Positions 16,656 to 25,247 of a stretch of 64,000 bases of DNA are shown here, one piece after another. Location: NCBI GenBank assembly GCA_032059445.1, contig DAMCAP010000002.1:62001-126000 (forward strand), in the 5' to 3' direction. The translations under genes and the position numbers were made by a program. The notes beneath the pieces were generated by a model. The model saw nothing but the letters and a program-made list of their open reading frames with translations. It did not search any database and had not been told where the DNA came from. How positions within the stretch are numbered: the first letter of the stretch is position 1; the number at the start of each line of letters is the position of its first letter. The stretch is from DAMCAP01 sp032059445 (GTDB lineage: Bacteria; Bacillota; Clostridia; Oscillospirales; Ruminococcaceae).

Positions 16656-17114
16656 ATGAGTGTTGCCATCCGCTCTTTTGAGGTCAAAGATGCACAAGCG
16701 GTTTCTTCCCTCATCCGCCGCAACTTCCTAGAGATTAATAGCAAAGACTACCCCCTCACAGCGATACAAGAGCTTGCCCATATCTATAGCCCCGAAAAAA
16801 TCATCAGCATCGCCTCCTATGCTCACTCCTATGTAGCGGTAATGGGCGATACCATCCTAGGCTGCGGCTCTATCGCCAGCTACTGGGGCAAGGAGGATGA
16901 AAGCATCCTGCTGACAATCTTTGTGCTGCCTGAGTATCATGGCAGAGGCATCGGCAAGCAGATCGTCTCCCGCCTTGAGCAATATGCATTCTTTACCCGC
17001 GCCCGCAGGATAGAGATCCCCTCTTCTATCACCGCTTGTGGGTTTTACCGTAAGCTTGGCTACCACTACAAGGACGGCATTAAGGCTTGGATGATGAAGG
17101 GCACTATCGTTTAG
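16656..17114 (+). CDS. GNAT family N-acetyltransferase
   Basis: This 152-residue acetyl-CoA-dependent transferase has the motif A stretch LTIFVLPEYHGRGIGKQIVSRLE (about residues 85-107) with the GRGIGK pyrophosphate loop. It then has an ITACGFYRKLGYHYKDG motif B. It resembles the streptothricin/amine acetyltransferase-like small GNATs, but the substrate cannot be read. Start ATG follows GAGGAGGC. It is not similar in sequence to the acetyltransferase at 14.4 kb beyond the fold motifs. Confidence 0.8.
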   Translation: MSVAIRSFEVKDAQAVSSLIRRNFLEINSKDYPLTAIQELAHIYSPEKIISIASYAHSYVAVMGDTILGCGSIASYWGKEDESILLTIFVLPEYHGRGIGKQIVSRLEQYAFFTRARRIEIPSSITACGFYRKLGYHYKDGIKAWMMKGTIV

Positions 17115-17211
17115 AAAAGTTGAACTCTACCCACTAGCCAGCAAAGGGTGATATCCGACGCTAGATATTTTTCAGATCCATCTTATTAATCAATTAATAT
17201 AGGAGGGTCCA

Positions 17212-17967
17212 ATGGATTTAGAAGACAAGATTAAATCAATCATCACTTCGGAAGTACAGCTGTTAAATCGACAGGATTTATTTAGGGCTCCACTGATTGC
17301 TTTTTCATCTGCACACGATGAGCGGTACACTGAGCTCAAATCCCTGATCGGAGAGTGGCATCTGCTCCCCACCCAATTACTGCCGTCTACCCATAGCGTG
17401 ATCAGTTATTTTGTTCCCTTTACCAAAGAAGTCGCCGAAGCGCCCAAAAACGCTGTGCAAGAATCCCCCTTATGGGGAGAGTCCTACGTGGTGATCAATG
17501 CATATTTCGCCCATATCAATGAGCTTGTGTGCCAATACCTGATCGAGCAGGGCTACGATGCCGTGACCATCCCCGCTACCGGTACATATGACCCCAAAGA
17601 CATGAAGTCAATGTGGTCCCACAAGAGCGCTGCGGCAATTGCGGGCTTAGGGGCTTTTAGCGCCAATCGCATGCTAATCACAGCAAAAGGCTCTGCGGGG
17701 CGATTTTGTACAGTGATCACCTCTGCCAAGCTACATGCAGAGTCTTTGCAGCCCATCGACCGATGCTTGTATCACAGGAATGGTTCTTGTGGTTTATGCT
17801 TTGCAGCGTGTCCCCCCAAAGCACTCCGTGGAGGGGATATCGATAAATTTGCATGCCAAGCAGAGCTCAATAAAAACAAATATCTTTTGGAGACAAATAA
17901 CAAGCTCCCAAATGCCAGTACCTGCGGCAAATGTGTCAGCATCTGTCCTTTTGCTTATATTGCATAA
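17212..17967 (+). CDS. epoxyqueuosine reductase-like 4Fe-4S protein, short form
   Basis: This 251-residue protein has a QueG-like N-terminal domain (SVISYFVPFTKEV, the MWSHKSAAAIAGLGAFSANRMLIT stretch, GSAGRFCTVIT). Two ferredoxin-type cluster motifs follow: CGLCFAACPPKAL and CGKCVSICPFAYI at the extreme C-terminus. Full QueG enzymes are about 300-380 residues with a HEAT-repeat tail; here the protein stops right after the second cluster. It is therefore more likely a relative of unknown substrate than the tRNA-modifying enzyme. It ends at a strong terminator. Confidence 0.7.
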   Translation: MDLEDKIKSIITSEVQLLNRQDLFRAPLIAFSSAHDERYTELKSLIGEWHLLPTQLLPSTHSVISYFVPFTKEVAEAPKNAVQESPLWGESYVVINAYFAHINELVCQYLIEQGYDAVTIPATGTYDPKDMKSMWSHKSAAAIAGLGAFSANRMLITAKGSAGRFCTVITSAKLHAESLQPIDRCLYHRNGSCGLCFAACPPKALRGGDIDKFACQAELNKNKYLLETNNKLPNASTCGKCVSICPFAYIA

Positions 17968-17970
17968 TTT

Positions 17971-18006
17971 AAGGGTGTGTATCAATCGATACACACCCTT
18001 TTATTA
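17971..18006 (+). terminator. intrinsic terminator, perfect 13-bp stem
   Basis: AAGGGTGTGTATC pairs perfectly with GATACACACCCTT around AATC and is followed by TTATT. The complement is also A/T flanked, so it may serve the convergent wbp operon too. Confidence 0.9.
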
Positions 18007-18035
18007 ATCTAGGCTTTTGATACAGCAAGCACCAC

Positions 18036-19046
18036 CTAAGCCTTATTGCCTTTACTGGTCGCCAATCGCACCCGCCTGTGCTGCNNNNNNNNNNNNNNNN
18101 NNNNNNNNNNNNNNNNNNNNNNNNNNNNNNNNNNNNNNNNNNNNNNNNNNNNNNNNNNNNNNNNNNNNNNNNNNNGGCCTAGTGGCGGTGGGTCTTTATC
18201 CCCTGCTAGCGCCCAGTGCCTGACCTCCTCCAGTGCCACCCCACCAAGGCTTACACTCCCCGTTTTACCAAAGATGCTTAGCGTTTCTTCATAGTTCTTT
18301 GGGTATACACTGGTTGTGGCCTCAATTGTAGCATAGGTGTTGCCCACAAATTTCAGCACCCCCACTGCCAGATCCTCTGCTTCTATATAAGGGTGTGCAA
18401 GATTTGCCGTATAGCCAAATACCTCCTCCACCTTCCCCCCTAACAGCCAGCGCAGCAGGTCGAGATTGTGGATGCCTTGGTTCATCAGTGCGCCGCCATC
18501 ACTTTCTTTCTTACCCCGCCAAGCGGCTTGGGCGTAATAAGCTTCGTCTCTATTCCAGCGCAGGGTGGCGGCTCCGTGGTATAGCTTCCCAAACTTCCCT
18601 GCATCAATCGCTTCCTTTAGTCGCATCACCCATTTGTTAAAGCGATTTTGATGGCATACCCCCAAAGTAAGCGCATTTTGCCGAGCAAGCCTGATCATGA
18701 GATCACACTGCACCGTGGTCATGGCCATAGGCTTCTCTACCAGCAACGAAATCCCCGCGTTAAGTACAGCCATCCCCAAGGTAAAGTGACTACCACTGTC
18801 AGAGGCCAGGCTGATAAAGTCGAGCCCCTTGTCGAGAAGCTCTCTATACTGATCGGTTACCTGCGCTTCATGCAGCGGGATGTCTTTTTCCTTAAGCAGC
18901 CCATAATAGCGCTCCCTTGCGGCAATTGCCTTGGTAATATCTAAATCACAGAAGTAATCAAGTCGCAGGGCAGGGTAGCATTCCGCCACCGCCCAGATAT
19001 GCCGAGGACTGATCCGTCCACAGCCGATAATACCACAGGTCATCAT
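18036..19046 (-). CDS. wbpB: Gfo/Idh/MocA oxidoreductase, WbpB-like (assembly gap near C-terminus)
   Basis: This is a predicted NAD-dependent 3-dehydrogenase of UDP-N-acetylglucosaminuronic acid, the second enzyme of the UDP-2,3-diacetamido sugar acid pathway. The N-terminal Rossmann motif is GIIGCGRISPRHIWA. EKPMAM (Lys of the catalytic triad region), VCHQNRFNKWVMRLK and GGALMNQGIHNLDLLRWL follow in family order. A 91-N gap (18085-18175) removes part of the C-terminal domain, and the frame after it cannot be checked. Start ATG 19044-19046 overlaps the aminotransferase stop as ATGA, indicating coupling. The specific substrate is inferred from the wbpD-wbpE-wbpB set. Confidence 0.78.
   Translation of the reverse strand: MMTCGIIGCGRISPRHIWAVAECYPALRLDYFCDLDITKAIAARERYYGLLKEKDIPLHEAQVTDQYRELLDKGLDFISLASDSGSHFTLGMAVLNAGISLLVEKPMAMTTVQCDLMIRLARQNALTLGVCHQNRFNKWVMRLKEAIDAGKFGKLYHGAATLRWNRDEAYYAQAAWRGKKESDGGALMNQGIHNLDLLRWLLGGKVEEVFGYTANLAHPYIEAEDLAVGVLKFVGNTYATIEATTSVYPKNYEETLSIFGKTGSVSLGGVALEEVRHWALAGDKDPPPLGXXXXXXXXXXXXXXXXXXXXXXXXXXXXXXXQHRRVRLATSKGNKA
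18085..18175. other. assembly gap inside wbpB-like gene
   Basis: Ninety-one N characters within the oxidoreductase coding region. The true missing length is unknown. Confidence 0.98.
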
Positions 19047-20176
19047 ACACGTTCTCTCCTTTGGTGGGCATTGACCCACTTGCAGATATACTGAAGATCG
19101 CCCCCGCTCAAAAACGGATGAAGCGGCAGGCTCAGCACTCGCTCACAAAGCTGCTGGGTGTGCCACAGCCCCTTGTAATCACAGGGGTACTCTTGATAGG
19201 GCGCAAAGCTATGGATCGGGGCAGGATAATAGACCATAGTGGGGATGTTTTTGGTGGTTAGATATTCTCTTAGGCTATCTCGCTCCTCCCCATCAGGCAG
19301 CAAGATGGTATAAACCCCTACGGCACTACGGTGTAGCTGATCGGAGTCGGGCACCTTGATGTTATCTCCCAGTAAAGCGTTGTAGGTTTGGGCGACCTGC
19401 CTGCGATCGATGATATTTTGCTCTAGGTATTTTAGCCGCTCCAGCAAGATTGCCGCCTGCACCGCATCAAGCCGTGAGTTCCTACCCACATTCTGATGAT
19501 TATACCGCCGCTCGATGATGCCGTGATTGGCAATGGAGCGGACTTTTGCGGCTAGGTAGGGGTTCATGGTAAAGACTGCTCCACCGTCGCCAAAGCAGCC
19601 TAGAGGCTTGGTAGGGAAGAATGATGTGGTGGCGATTGTGCCGAAGCTTCCCAGCTTTTTGCCGTAAAACTCTCCGCCAAAGCCCTGAGCCGCATCCTCG
19701 ATGAGATACAGCCCGTAATGCTCACATAGCCGCTCTAAATCAGGGTAGTTGGGTGCAAATCCAAAGAGATCCACCGCAATAACGGCCTTGGGGCGAAGCT
19801 TCTTTTGGCAAAGTAGGTACTCAAGGGTCCTCTGCACCGAAACCACGTCGATGCAGTAGTTTTGATCCACCTCTACAAATACCGGCACAGCTCCTACCGC
19901 TACCACCGTCTCCGCTGCTGCCACAAAGTTAAAGCTTGGGAGCAGCACCCCGTCCCCTTCACCGATTCCCAGTGCCCGCAGTGCCAGCTCCAGAGCGTCG
20001 GTACCATTGGCACAGGTAATGGCTTCTGCACCCACATACTCCCCAAGGCGCTCCTCCAGCTCTCGTACTACCTCTCCGCCTATGTATATACCGCTTTCTA
20101 GCACTCTGCCCACAGCGGCATCGATCCCCTGCTTATAGCTTTTGTAGTACTGCCTTACCCCTGCAAATTCCAGCAT
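19043..20176 (-). CDS. wbpE: DegT/DnrJ/EryC1 aminotransferase, WbpE-like
   Basis: This PLP-dependent sugar aminotransferase is predicted to add the 3-amino group to the keto sugar made by the neighbouring oxidoreductase. It has 377 residues. Family marks are GTDALELALRALGIGEGD, EVDQNYCID, VDLFGFAPNYPDL, IEDAAQGFGGEF and the PLP lysine in TTSFFPTKPLGCFGDGG (about residues 184-200). RRYNHQNVGRNSRLDAVQAAIL follows. I start at ATG 20174-20176 since GGAGGT lies just upstream; an earlier ATG overlaps that ribosome-binding site. It is the middle gene of the three-gene operon. Confidence 0.85.
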   Translation of the reverse strand: MLEFAGVRQYYKSYKQGIDAAVGRVLESGIYIGGEVVRELEERLGEYVGAEAITCANGTDALELALRALGIGEGDGVLLPSFNFVAAAETVVAVGAVPVFVEVDQNYCIDVVSVQRTLEYLLCQKKLRPKAVIAVDLFGFAPNYPDLERLCEHYGLYLIEDAAQGFGGEFYGKKLGSFGTIATTSFFPTKPLGCFGDGGAVFTMNPYLAAKVRSIANHGIIERRYNHQNVGRNSRLDAVQAAILLERLKYLEQNIIDRRQVAQTYNALLGDNIKVPDSDQLHRSAVGVYTILLPDGEERDSLREYLTTKNIPTMVYYPAPIHSFAPYQEYPCDYKGLWHTQQLCERVLSLPLHPFLSGGDLQYICKWVNAHQRRERV

Positions 20177-20257
20177 AATTACCTCCATTTTATCTAAACG
20201 GCCTTGCCCCGACCGCTTTATTATCTCATGCGCGTTTCCTTTACTTCCCCTGTTTAA

Positions 20258-20716
20258 TCATCGTACCTTAGCAGGGTTCCCCATCACCACCGCACCGTCG
20301 GGTACGTCCTTCGTTACCACTGCTCCCGCTCCTACAAAGGCACCCTCACCGATCGTCACCCCACAGATGATAACTGCACCGGCGCCGATAGAAGCCCCCT
20401 TTTTGACCAGCGTCTTGGCATAGCGCTCTCTGGGCACGGGGGAGCCTATACTAGGGTGCTTTACGTTGGTAAACACAGCCGACGGCCCTACAAACACCTC
20501 GTCTTCCAGCGTTACACCCTCAAAGATTGATACATAGTTTTGTACTCTGCATTTTTTACCCAGCACAGCCCCCTGCGCCACAAATACCCCCTGACCCAGC
20601 GAGCATCCATCGCCGATCACAGCCCCCTCCATCACATGGCACCAATGCCAGATGGTGATGCCATCCCCCAGCAACGCTCCTTGGTCTACAATGGCCGTAT
20701 CATGTATTTGATTCAT
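20258..20716 (-). CDS. wbpD: left-handed beta-helix N-acetyltransferase, WbpD-like
   Basis: This is a predicted acetyl-CoA:UDP-3-amino sugar N-acetyltransferase of 152 residues. Hexapeptide repeats (I/V-G-x-G-x-x pattern) run through the whole chain, for example ITIWHWCHVMEGAVIGDG, VQNYVSIFEGVTLEDEVFVG and TLVKKGASIGAGAVIICG. PSAVFTNVKHPS and the C-terminal GNPAKVR fit the WbpD/WlbB subgroup well. It is first in the operon, followed after 81 nt by the aminotransferase. The overall length fits a compact WbpD. Confidence 0.85.
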   Translation of the reverse strand: MNQIHDTAIVDQGALLGDGITIWHWCHVMEGAVIGDGCSLGQGVFVAQGAVLGKKCRVQNYVSIFEGVTLEDEVFVGPSAVFTNVKHPSIGSPVPRERYAKTLVKKGASIGAGAVIICGVTIGEGAFVGAGAVVTKDVPDGAVVMGNPAKVR

Positions 20717-20983
20717 ATGTCACATCCTTCTGCATCTTTCCATGCTTATATTGATTGCTCTAGCCTGACTGCTGCCGCAACCAGCTTGAAGCCTCCCGTA
20801 GTAGTGCTGATGTTTATCTAGGATCACTGCCAAATCATAGCCTACTGTCGGTAAAAGGCCTCTGGCTCTCATTCTAAATTGGTATTACACTATATGCTCG
20901 TCCACCCCCTGGTAGAACAAACCCCAAGCTATAATCCCTCCCCAATCTCCAGCACTTTTGCATCTCCACTTGTGTTTACCCCA
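20717..20983. other. upstream region of the wbp operon, nothing else seen
   Basis: About 270 nt between the wbpD-like start and the phage-block terminator. It must hold the wbp operon promoter on the minus strand, but I see no hexamer pair good enough to call and no coding region. Confidence 0.4.
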
Positions 20984-21020
20984 ATAAAAAAAGAGCAGCC
21001 CTCCTAATGAGCGCTGCCCT
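20984..21020 (-). terminator. intrinsic terminator at the end of the phage block
   Basis: AGGGCAGCGCTC can pair with GAGGGCTGCTCT (internal mismatch), then TTTTTTTATTG on the minus strand, 13 nt beyond the last phage-block gene. Confidence 0.8.
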
Positions 21021-21032
21021 GACCAACTTCTT

Positions 21033-21578
21033 CTATGCCCGATCCTGCTTCCAGCGGGCGATGTAATCCTTGATATCTTTTTCCTCTTGATTGGTGGCGG
21101 ATTGATCCAGCTTAGCGAGGAGCTTCTCCATATCGCCTTGTATGATGCTCATCGCCTGTATATAGCGCCCATAAGCCTTGCTCGATTCCCTGTCTGTAGC
21201 CGAGTGGATGCCACTGCCTGCCATCTCTTTGGGGATCAGCTTCTCCTCCCTGCGGTAGCTGACATACGCATCCCTTGCCAGCTCTCCTGCGTTGCCGTTG
21301 ATCTCACTGCGCCCCTGCTCCACCGTCTTTTGGCGGTTTTCGTCAGCATAGCGCTCTGCCGCACGGCGCACCCAAGCTGGTACTTCGTTGCTTGTTGCTT
21401 TTGCCGTACTGCTCCCCCTTGAGCCGCTATCAATGTCATCCTCTGTCTTTTTAAGCTTCGACCAGTCAAAGCCCGGCCCCGCTGCAAAGGCCGCTACATT
21501 TTCATTGGGGATGAAGTTTCGCTTGGCATCAAACTCCCTGATGTAGCCGTCTTCATCGTCGATAAAATAATATGCCAT
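21033..21578 (-). CDS. uncharacterised protein at the end of the phage block
   Basis: This 181-residue hydrophilic protein starts MAYYFIDDEDGYIREFDAKR and has charged, helix-forming stretches in its second half (AWVRRAAERYADENRQKTV, MEKLLAKLDQSATNQEEKD). It has no signal peptide or membrane segment. A strong AAGGAGGA site precedes the ATG. Last gene of the minus-strand phage block, after the lysin. I do not recognise it; a structural or DNA-ejection role is possible from position only. Confidence 0.6.
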   Translation of the reverse strand: MAYYFIDDEDGYIREFDAKRNFIPNENVAAFAAGPGFDWSKLKKTEDDIDSGSRGSSTAKATSNEVPAWVRRAAERYADENRQKTVEQGRSEINGNAGELARDAYVSYRREEKLIPKEMAGSGIHSATDRESSKAYGRYIQAMSIIQGDMEKLLAKLDQSATNQEEKDIKDYIARWKQDRA

Positions 21579-21662
21579 TTTGTCCTCCTTATAAATTCAA
21601 TCTTACGTAACCACTTTCGCGGCGTATCGTAAGAAGTCTATCTCATCTATCATCCTAATCCT

Positions 21663-22301
21663 CTAGATCATTCTCGAGATCATCCGCACTACCTCTACCA
21701 GCACTCGGCAGCAGTCCTTTACATCGGCTGTGCTGGCTACTGGCAGCTTCGTGTCCTCTGGTTTGGTCCAGTCCTCGGCTGATGGCAGGCGATAGACCCG
21801 CTGCCCCTCTCCGATATACAAGGCAGTAGAGGGGTCAAGGGTGCTGTCACGCTCCCCCCTGTAGCCCGCCCGCAGGAGATTGCTATGGGCAGCGATGCTA
21901 GGGGTGTATAAAGGCGCTTTGGTATCGGTATCTACCTCCAGATGCAGGTGGATGCCATTGATCTTGCCAATAGGGGTCTGCCCCGTAATCCCAATCCGCT
22001 CCCCAGCTACTACCACCTGCCCTTGCTTTACCTCTATCTGCGCAAGATGACAGTAGCGGAAGGTCAAATCCCTCACACTTCCGTCATGAAGCTTGCAAAG
22101 AGGGTAGAGGATGACCACCGTATTGCCCATCTTTTGATCATAGCCCGCTGCATAGACCACCCCCGTGCCCGAAGCCACAATCTCCCGACCATCGGCATAA
22201 TCCACCCCATAGTGGCTGTAGCCATAGCTCTGACGATAATGCTTGTTTTGGTAGGCAGCTGTCACCTTGCAGGTATTAAGGGGTAATATCAGCTGCTGCA
22301 T
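21663..22301 (-). CDS. M23 family metallopeptidase (phage endolysin)
   Basis: This 212-residue predicted peptidoglycan endopeptidase has LytM/M23 motifs: YSHYGVDYADGREIVASGTGVV with the zinc His and Asp (about residues 29-50), YCHLAQIEVKQGQVV, and INGIHLHLEVDTD with the HxH pair (about 112-124). No signal peptide is present, consistent with release through the adjacent holin. Its ATG overlaps the holin stop (TAATG), showing tight coupling. The tail beyond residue 150 has no recognised binding domain. Confidence 0.85.
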   Translation of the reverse strand: MQQLILPLNTCKVTAAYQNKHYRQSYGYSHYGVDYADGREIVASGTGVVYAAGYDQKMGNTVVILYPLCKLHDGSVRDLTFRYCHLAQIEVKQGQVVVAGERIGITGQTPIGKINGIHLHLEVDTDTKAPLYTPSIAAHSNLLRAGYRGERDSTLDPSTALYIGEGQRVYRLPSAEDWTKPEDTKLPVASTADVKDCCRVLVEVVRMISRMI

Positions 22302-22747
22302 TAGGGTCTCTCCTTTTGCTTAGTATGATCTACTCGCTGGCTTAGCTGCTCCAAGCTTTGGATCACGATCTTTGGCAGGGGTAGCCCCAGCTTGCCATAG
22401 TTCTCCACAATGGATAATCCCTCTCTTGCGATGTAAAACCACACAATACTGGTCCTTATATAAGGCTCGCTCGTCAGCAGCAGCCCGTCAGCCACCACCC
22501 CTACTCCCACAAATACAATCACCAATATCTTATTGACCCCGCCCCAAAACATAACGTGTGAGTTGGTGGTCTTGTGCTTAAGCGATGCTAGTATTCCCGT
22601 CACAAAGTCTACCCACATGAGGATCACCAGCGCCTTTATCATCTGATCCCATCCTCCTACCCAGCTATTGAGGGCAACTCCCAGCCAAGCCAACGCCCCC
22701 GACCAGAGGGCATATTCTTTAGGATAACTATATAATAAACCTTTCAT
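22301..22747 (-). CDS. phage holin family protein
   Basis: This 148-residue membrane protein has about four hydrophobic segments. WVDFVTGILASLKHKTTNS (about residues 45-63) is characteristic of the Cph1/toxin-secretion holin family. It is followed by FWGGVNKILVIVFVGVGVVAD and a charged C-terminus (QRVDHTKQKERP). It makes the pore that releases the adjoining lysin. Start ATG follows GAAAGGAGAG. Confidence 0.85.
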   Translation of the reverse strand: MKGLLYSYPKEYALWSGALAWLGVALNSWVGGWDQMIKALVILMWVDFVTGILASLKHKTTNSHVMFWGGVNKILVIVFVGVGVVADGLLLTSEPYIRTSIVWFYIAREGLSIVENYGKLGLPLPKIVIQSLEQLSQRVDHTKQKERP

Positions 22748-22827
22748 TTCTCTCCTTTCTAAAAGCCTGCGTTCATTTGCAGGCGTGATTTACCGCCAAT
22801 CTGACTGTTTTACGTTTAGATACAAGC

Positions 22828-24669
22828 CTATGGCGAGGTGGCAGTCACCACATACCTCTTTACGATTTCATAAATTCCAAGCCCCTCGTTAATCCCTTCG
22901 TTTTTTACGAAGATCTGCAACATACGGTAGCTCTCCCCTCGATGGGTAAAGCAGAGCATCTCTGGTGCCTTATCGTATATTGGTCCAATCATGCTATAGG
23001 TCGATACAGGGGTATGGCTCCCTACTTCCTCCATAGGCTTGTCGTCTTTTTTCACATATAGCTTTACGCTGCCGCCCCCGGGCTTTAAGAGTAAACCAAG
23101 CCCATCTTTGACCAGAGATTTTCGCATCAAGAAGTCTCCGTCGTCGTCTACCTTGGTACTCCAATAGCAGGAGATCGGGCTGCCGTTGTCGCTATAGCGG
23201 GCATTGCCTGCCACGTCGCTCTTAAAGCAGCACACAGAGCCATCTTCCGCCCCAAAATACAAAAGCTCCCCCACCGTCAGAAACACCCGTGCGGGGATGC
23301 CCGTCCAGTGGTACCATTCATACTCAAAGCTCTCCCCCCGAGGGGTTTTGCTTCGAGCATCTGCCACATAGCAGGCTATACCGTTACACATCACCAGATA
23401 ATTGCCCCACTGGCAGCCCACATACTCCCCCATACTGCCGAGGGTAGTGAGCATTGGGTTGATCCGATGACTGCGCCCCTGGATCGTCCGCTCTTGGGCG
23501 ATGGCGGTACTGCCGATGGCAAAGACTCCGTTTGCCGTCAAGAAGAGTGGGTCATCCCGCAGCGATAGGATCATCTGCTTTGATACCGCCCCCGCCGAGC
23601 TGATCCCCGCCTCTAGAGGGAAGATTGTCTCCCCCTCGCTGTTTTTGATCACCGACCTAAGGTAGATCGTACTCTCCTGCCCATTATCGTCCTTGATTAC
23701 CGCTTGCTGCTTACCTACCTGCAGGTAGCCCATCACCGCCGACTGATCACTACCCACAGGGGTTGCATGATCTTCGGGGATATAGCTGGGGTCATCAAAT
23801 CCCGAATACCAGTCGTAATTTTTATACCCTCTGTTACCGCTAAAGAAGATCCGCTGATCCCCTCCATAGCCAAATCTTGCGGCTATGGTGCAGCCCTTGA
23901 TTTTTTCCTGATTGCCCGCAATGGTCTTGGTATAGGTGATCACCACATTATCCTGCCCCAGCACCGTAGGCGCAGGGGGTGCAGTCGTAAAGGTCACGAT
24001 CCCAAGGGTAAAATCCACCGTATACCCATTGGCGGGCGTGGCTTGGCCATTCACAAAGACGGTGATGGGTACAGCATCTAGTTTCACATCCGCCAGCAAG
24101 TATTTGGTAGAGCTGCCGTCGGCTACAAATGAGTTTCGCACTGTAGGCTGCAAGAGATTTCGCCCCTCAAAAGGCTCCGAGCTTTTACCGTCTGGCGCGC
24201 GAGAGATGCACAGGGTAGGGATATACGCAATCTCCTCCACCCGCCTTACACTCACCACTCCCGCCACGATGCTTAGCACCAGATACTCGCCCCCTGTCAA
24301 GATCCACAGCCGCTTATCATAGCAGAAGCTGGTGGAGCGCTCATCCCTAAGGCCTGAAAAAATCTGGGTAAAGCTTTTGCTCCCCATCGTCAATTGGTAG
24401 AGCCTACTGCCCCCATGAGCGAAGTAATACTCGACCCCGTCATACTCAAGGCAAAAGAGCCCGTTGACCCTACCGCCAAGCTGCATAAGCTTGCTCCAGC
24501 CGCAGCGCTTTTCGGGGTAGCCACCCAGATCCGAAATCAGATTGGGTGCATAGGGGGATCTAGAAGGATCGATCTGAGTAGGGTCACTAGAGAAGTCCAC
24601 CCCCCGAAACGCTGTATAGCGCTTTGTATAGAGCCTTGGCCCTGAGGGCACCCTCGATTTATACGCCAT
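22828..24669 (-). CDS. phage structural protein, tail-nozzle or DNA-stabilisation type
   Basis: This is the largest protein of the block, 613 residues. It has repeated beta-strand modules and a YFAHGGSRLYQL / YLVLSIVAG / LYFGAEDGSVCCF series that suggests a beta-propeller. The N-terminal FRGVDFSSDPTQIDPSRSPY and NLISDLGGYPEKRCGW region looks like podoviral nozzle or packaged-DNA-stabilising proteins, whose N-termini list sites of structural residues. I start at ATG 24667-24669; it overlaps the upstream gene by 11 nt. Function is inferred from size, position and fold impression, without a clear motif. Confidence 0.6.
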   Translation of the reverse strand: MAYKSRVPSGPRLYTKRYTAFRGVDFSSDPTQIDPSRSPYAPNLISDLGGYPEKRCGWSKLMQLGGRVNGLFCLEYDGVEYYFAHGGSRLYQLTMGSKSFTQIFSGLRDERSTSFCYDKRLWILTGGEYLVLSIVAGVVSVRRVEEIAYIPTLCISRAPDGKSSEPFEGRNLLQPTVRNSFVADGSSTKYLLADVKLDAVPITVFVNGQATPANGYTVDFTLGIVTFTTAPPAPTVLGQDNVVITYTKTIAGNQEKIKGCTIAARFGYGGDQRIFFSGNRGYKNYDWYSGFDDPSYIPEDHATPVGSDQSAVMGYLQVGKQQAVIKDDNGQESTIYLRSVIKNSEGETIFPLEAGISSAGAVSKQMILSLRDDPLFLTANGVFAIGSTAIAQERTIQGRSHRINPMLTTLGSMGEYVGCQWGNYLVMCNGIACYVADARSKTPRGESFEYEWYHWTGIPARVFLTVGELLYFGAEDGSVCCFKSDVAGNARYSDNGSPISCYWSTKVDDDGDFLMRKSLVKDGLGLLLKPGGGSVKLYVKKDDKPMEEVGSHTPVSTYSMIGPIYDKAPEMLCFTHRGESYRMLQIFVKNEGINEGLGIYEIVKRYVVTATSP

Positions 24670-25042
24670 AGCCACCACCATATACATCCTGCACCCTTAT
24701 ATAGGTGCAGAAGCTTGGCTCTGAGAGCTTATAGTCATACCGATTGCGGTAAATGGTCGCCTTTGTAGGGTTGTCTTCATAGAGCAGCAGCCCCGCCAGC
24801 CCATAGGGCAGCACCGTTTTGAGCAGGTAGGGCTCATAGTCGATCTCTTGCTGGAAGCTACCGATTTCAGGTGGGCTTAAAAGGGGCAGCTTACCCTCCT
24901 TTTGCCTTAAGGAGTTGTTATATACAAGGCTCTCCTCCAAGATCATCTTAAGCGCTTCCAGAAACATCCCTCGATAATACCCGTCTTCTCGTGAAGCATT
25001 TACCAGCAGCAGTGTTGCTTGATATAGATTTTCTGCCGTCAT
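24659..25042 (-). CDS. head-completion (head-tail connector) protein
   Basis: This 127-residue mostly helical protein sits between the capsid and the nozzle-like protein, where podoviruses encode the ring that closes the portal (P22 gp4 position). It starts MTAENLYQATLLLVNASRED and has a glycine/tyrosine-rich end (QDVYGGGYGV). Start ATG follows AAAGAGGTG. The role is inferred mainly from gene order. Confidence 0.6.
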   Translation of the reverse strand: MTAENLYQATLLLVNASREDGYYRGMFLEALKMILEESLVYNNSLRQKEGKLPLLSPPEIGSFQQEIDYEPYLLKTVLPYGLAGLLLYEDNPTKATIYRNRYDYKLSEPSFCTYIRVQDVYGGGYGV

Positions 25043-25247
25043 TTGATCACCTCTTTACATTGTCCTGATGCAAGCGGGCTTCGGGGGGAGTACCCCCTAC
25101 CACCCGCAGGCATCCATTGTTAAACTCACCTCATGGTCTTGCCGCCCGCTATTTGCAAGTTTCATCCTATGGTCTACAGTTTCTGCCTGACATCCATATC
25201 CCAATTTCACTCATGCCCATAGCACCTGCGCCAAGATCATAAGCTCT

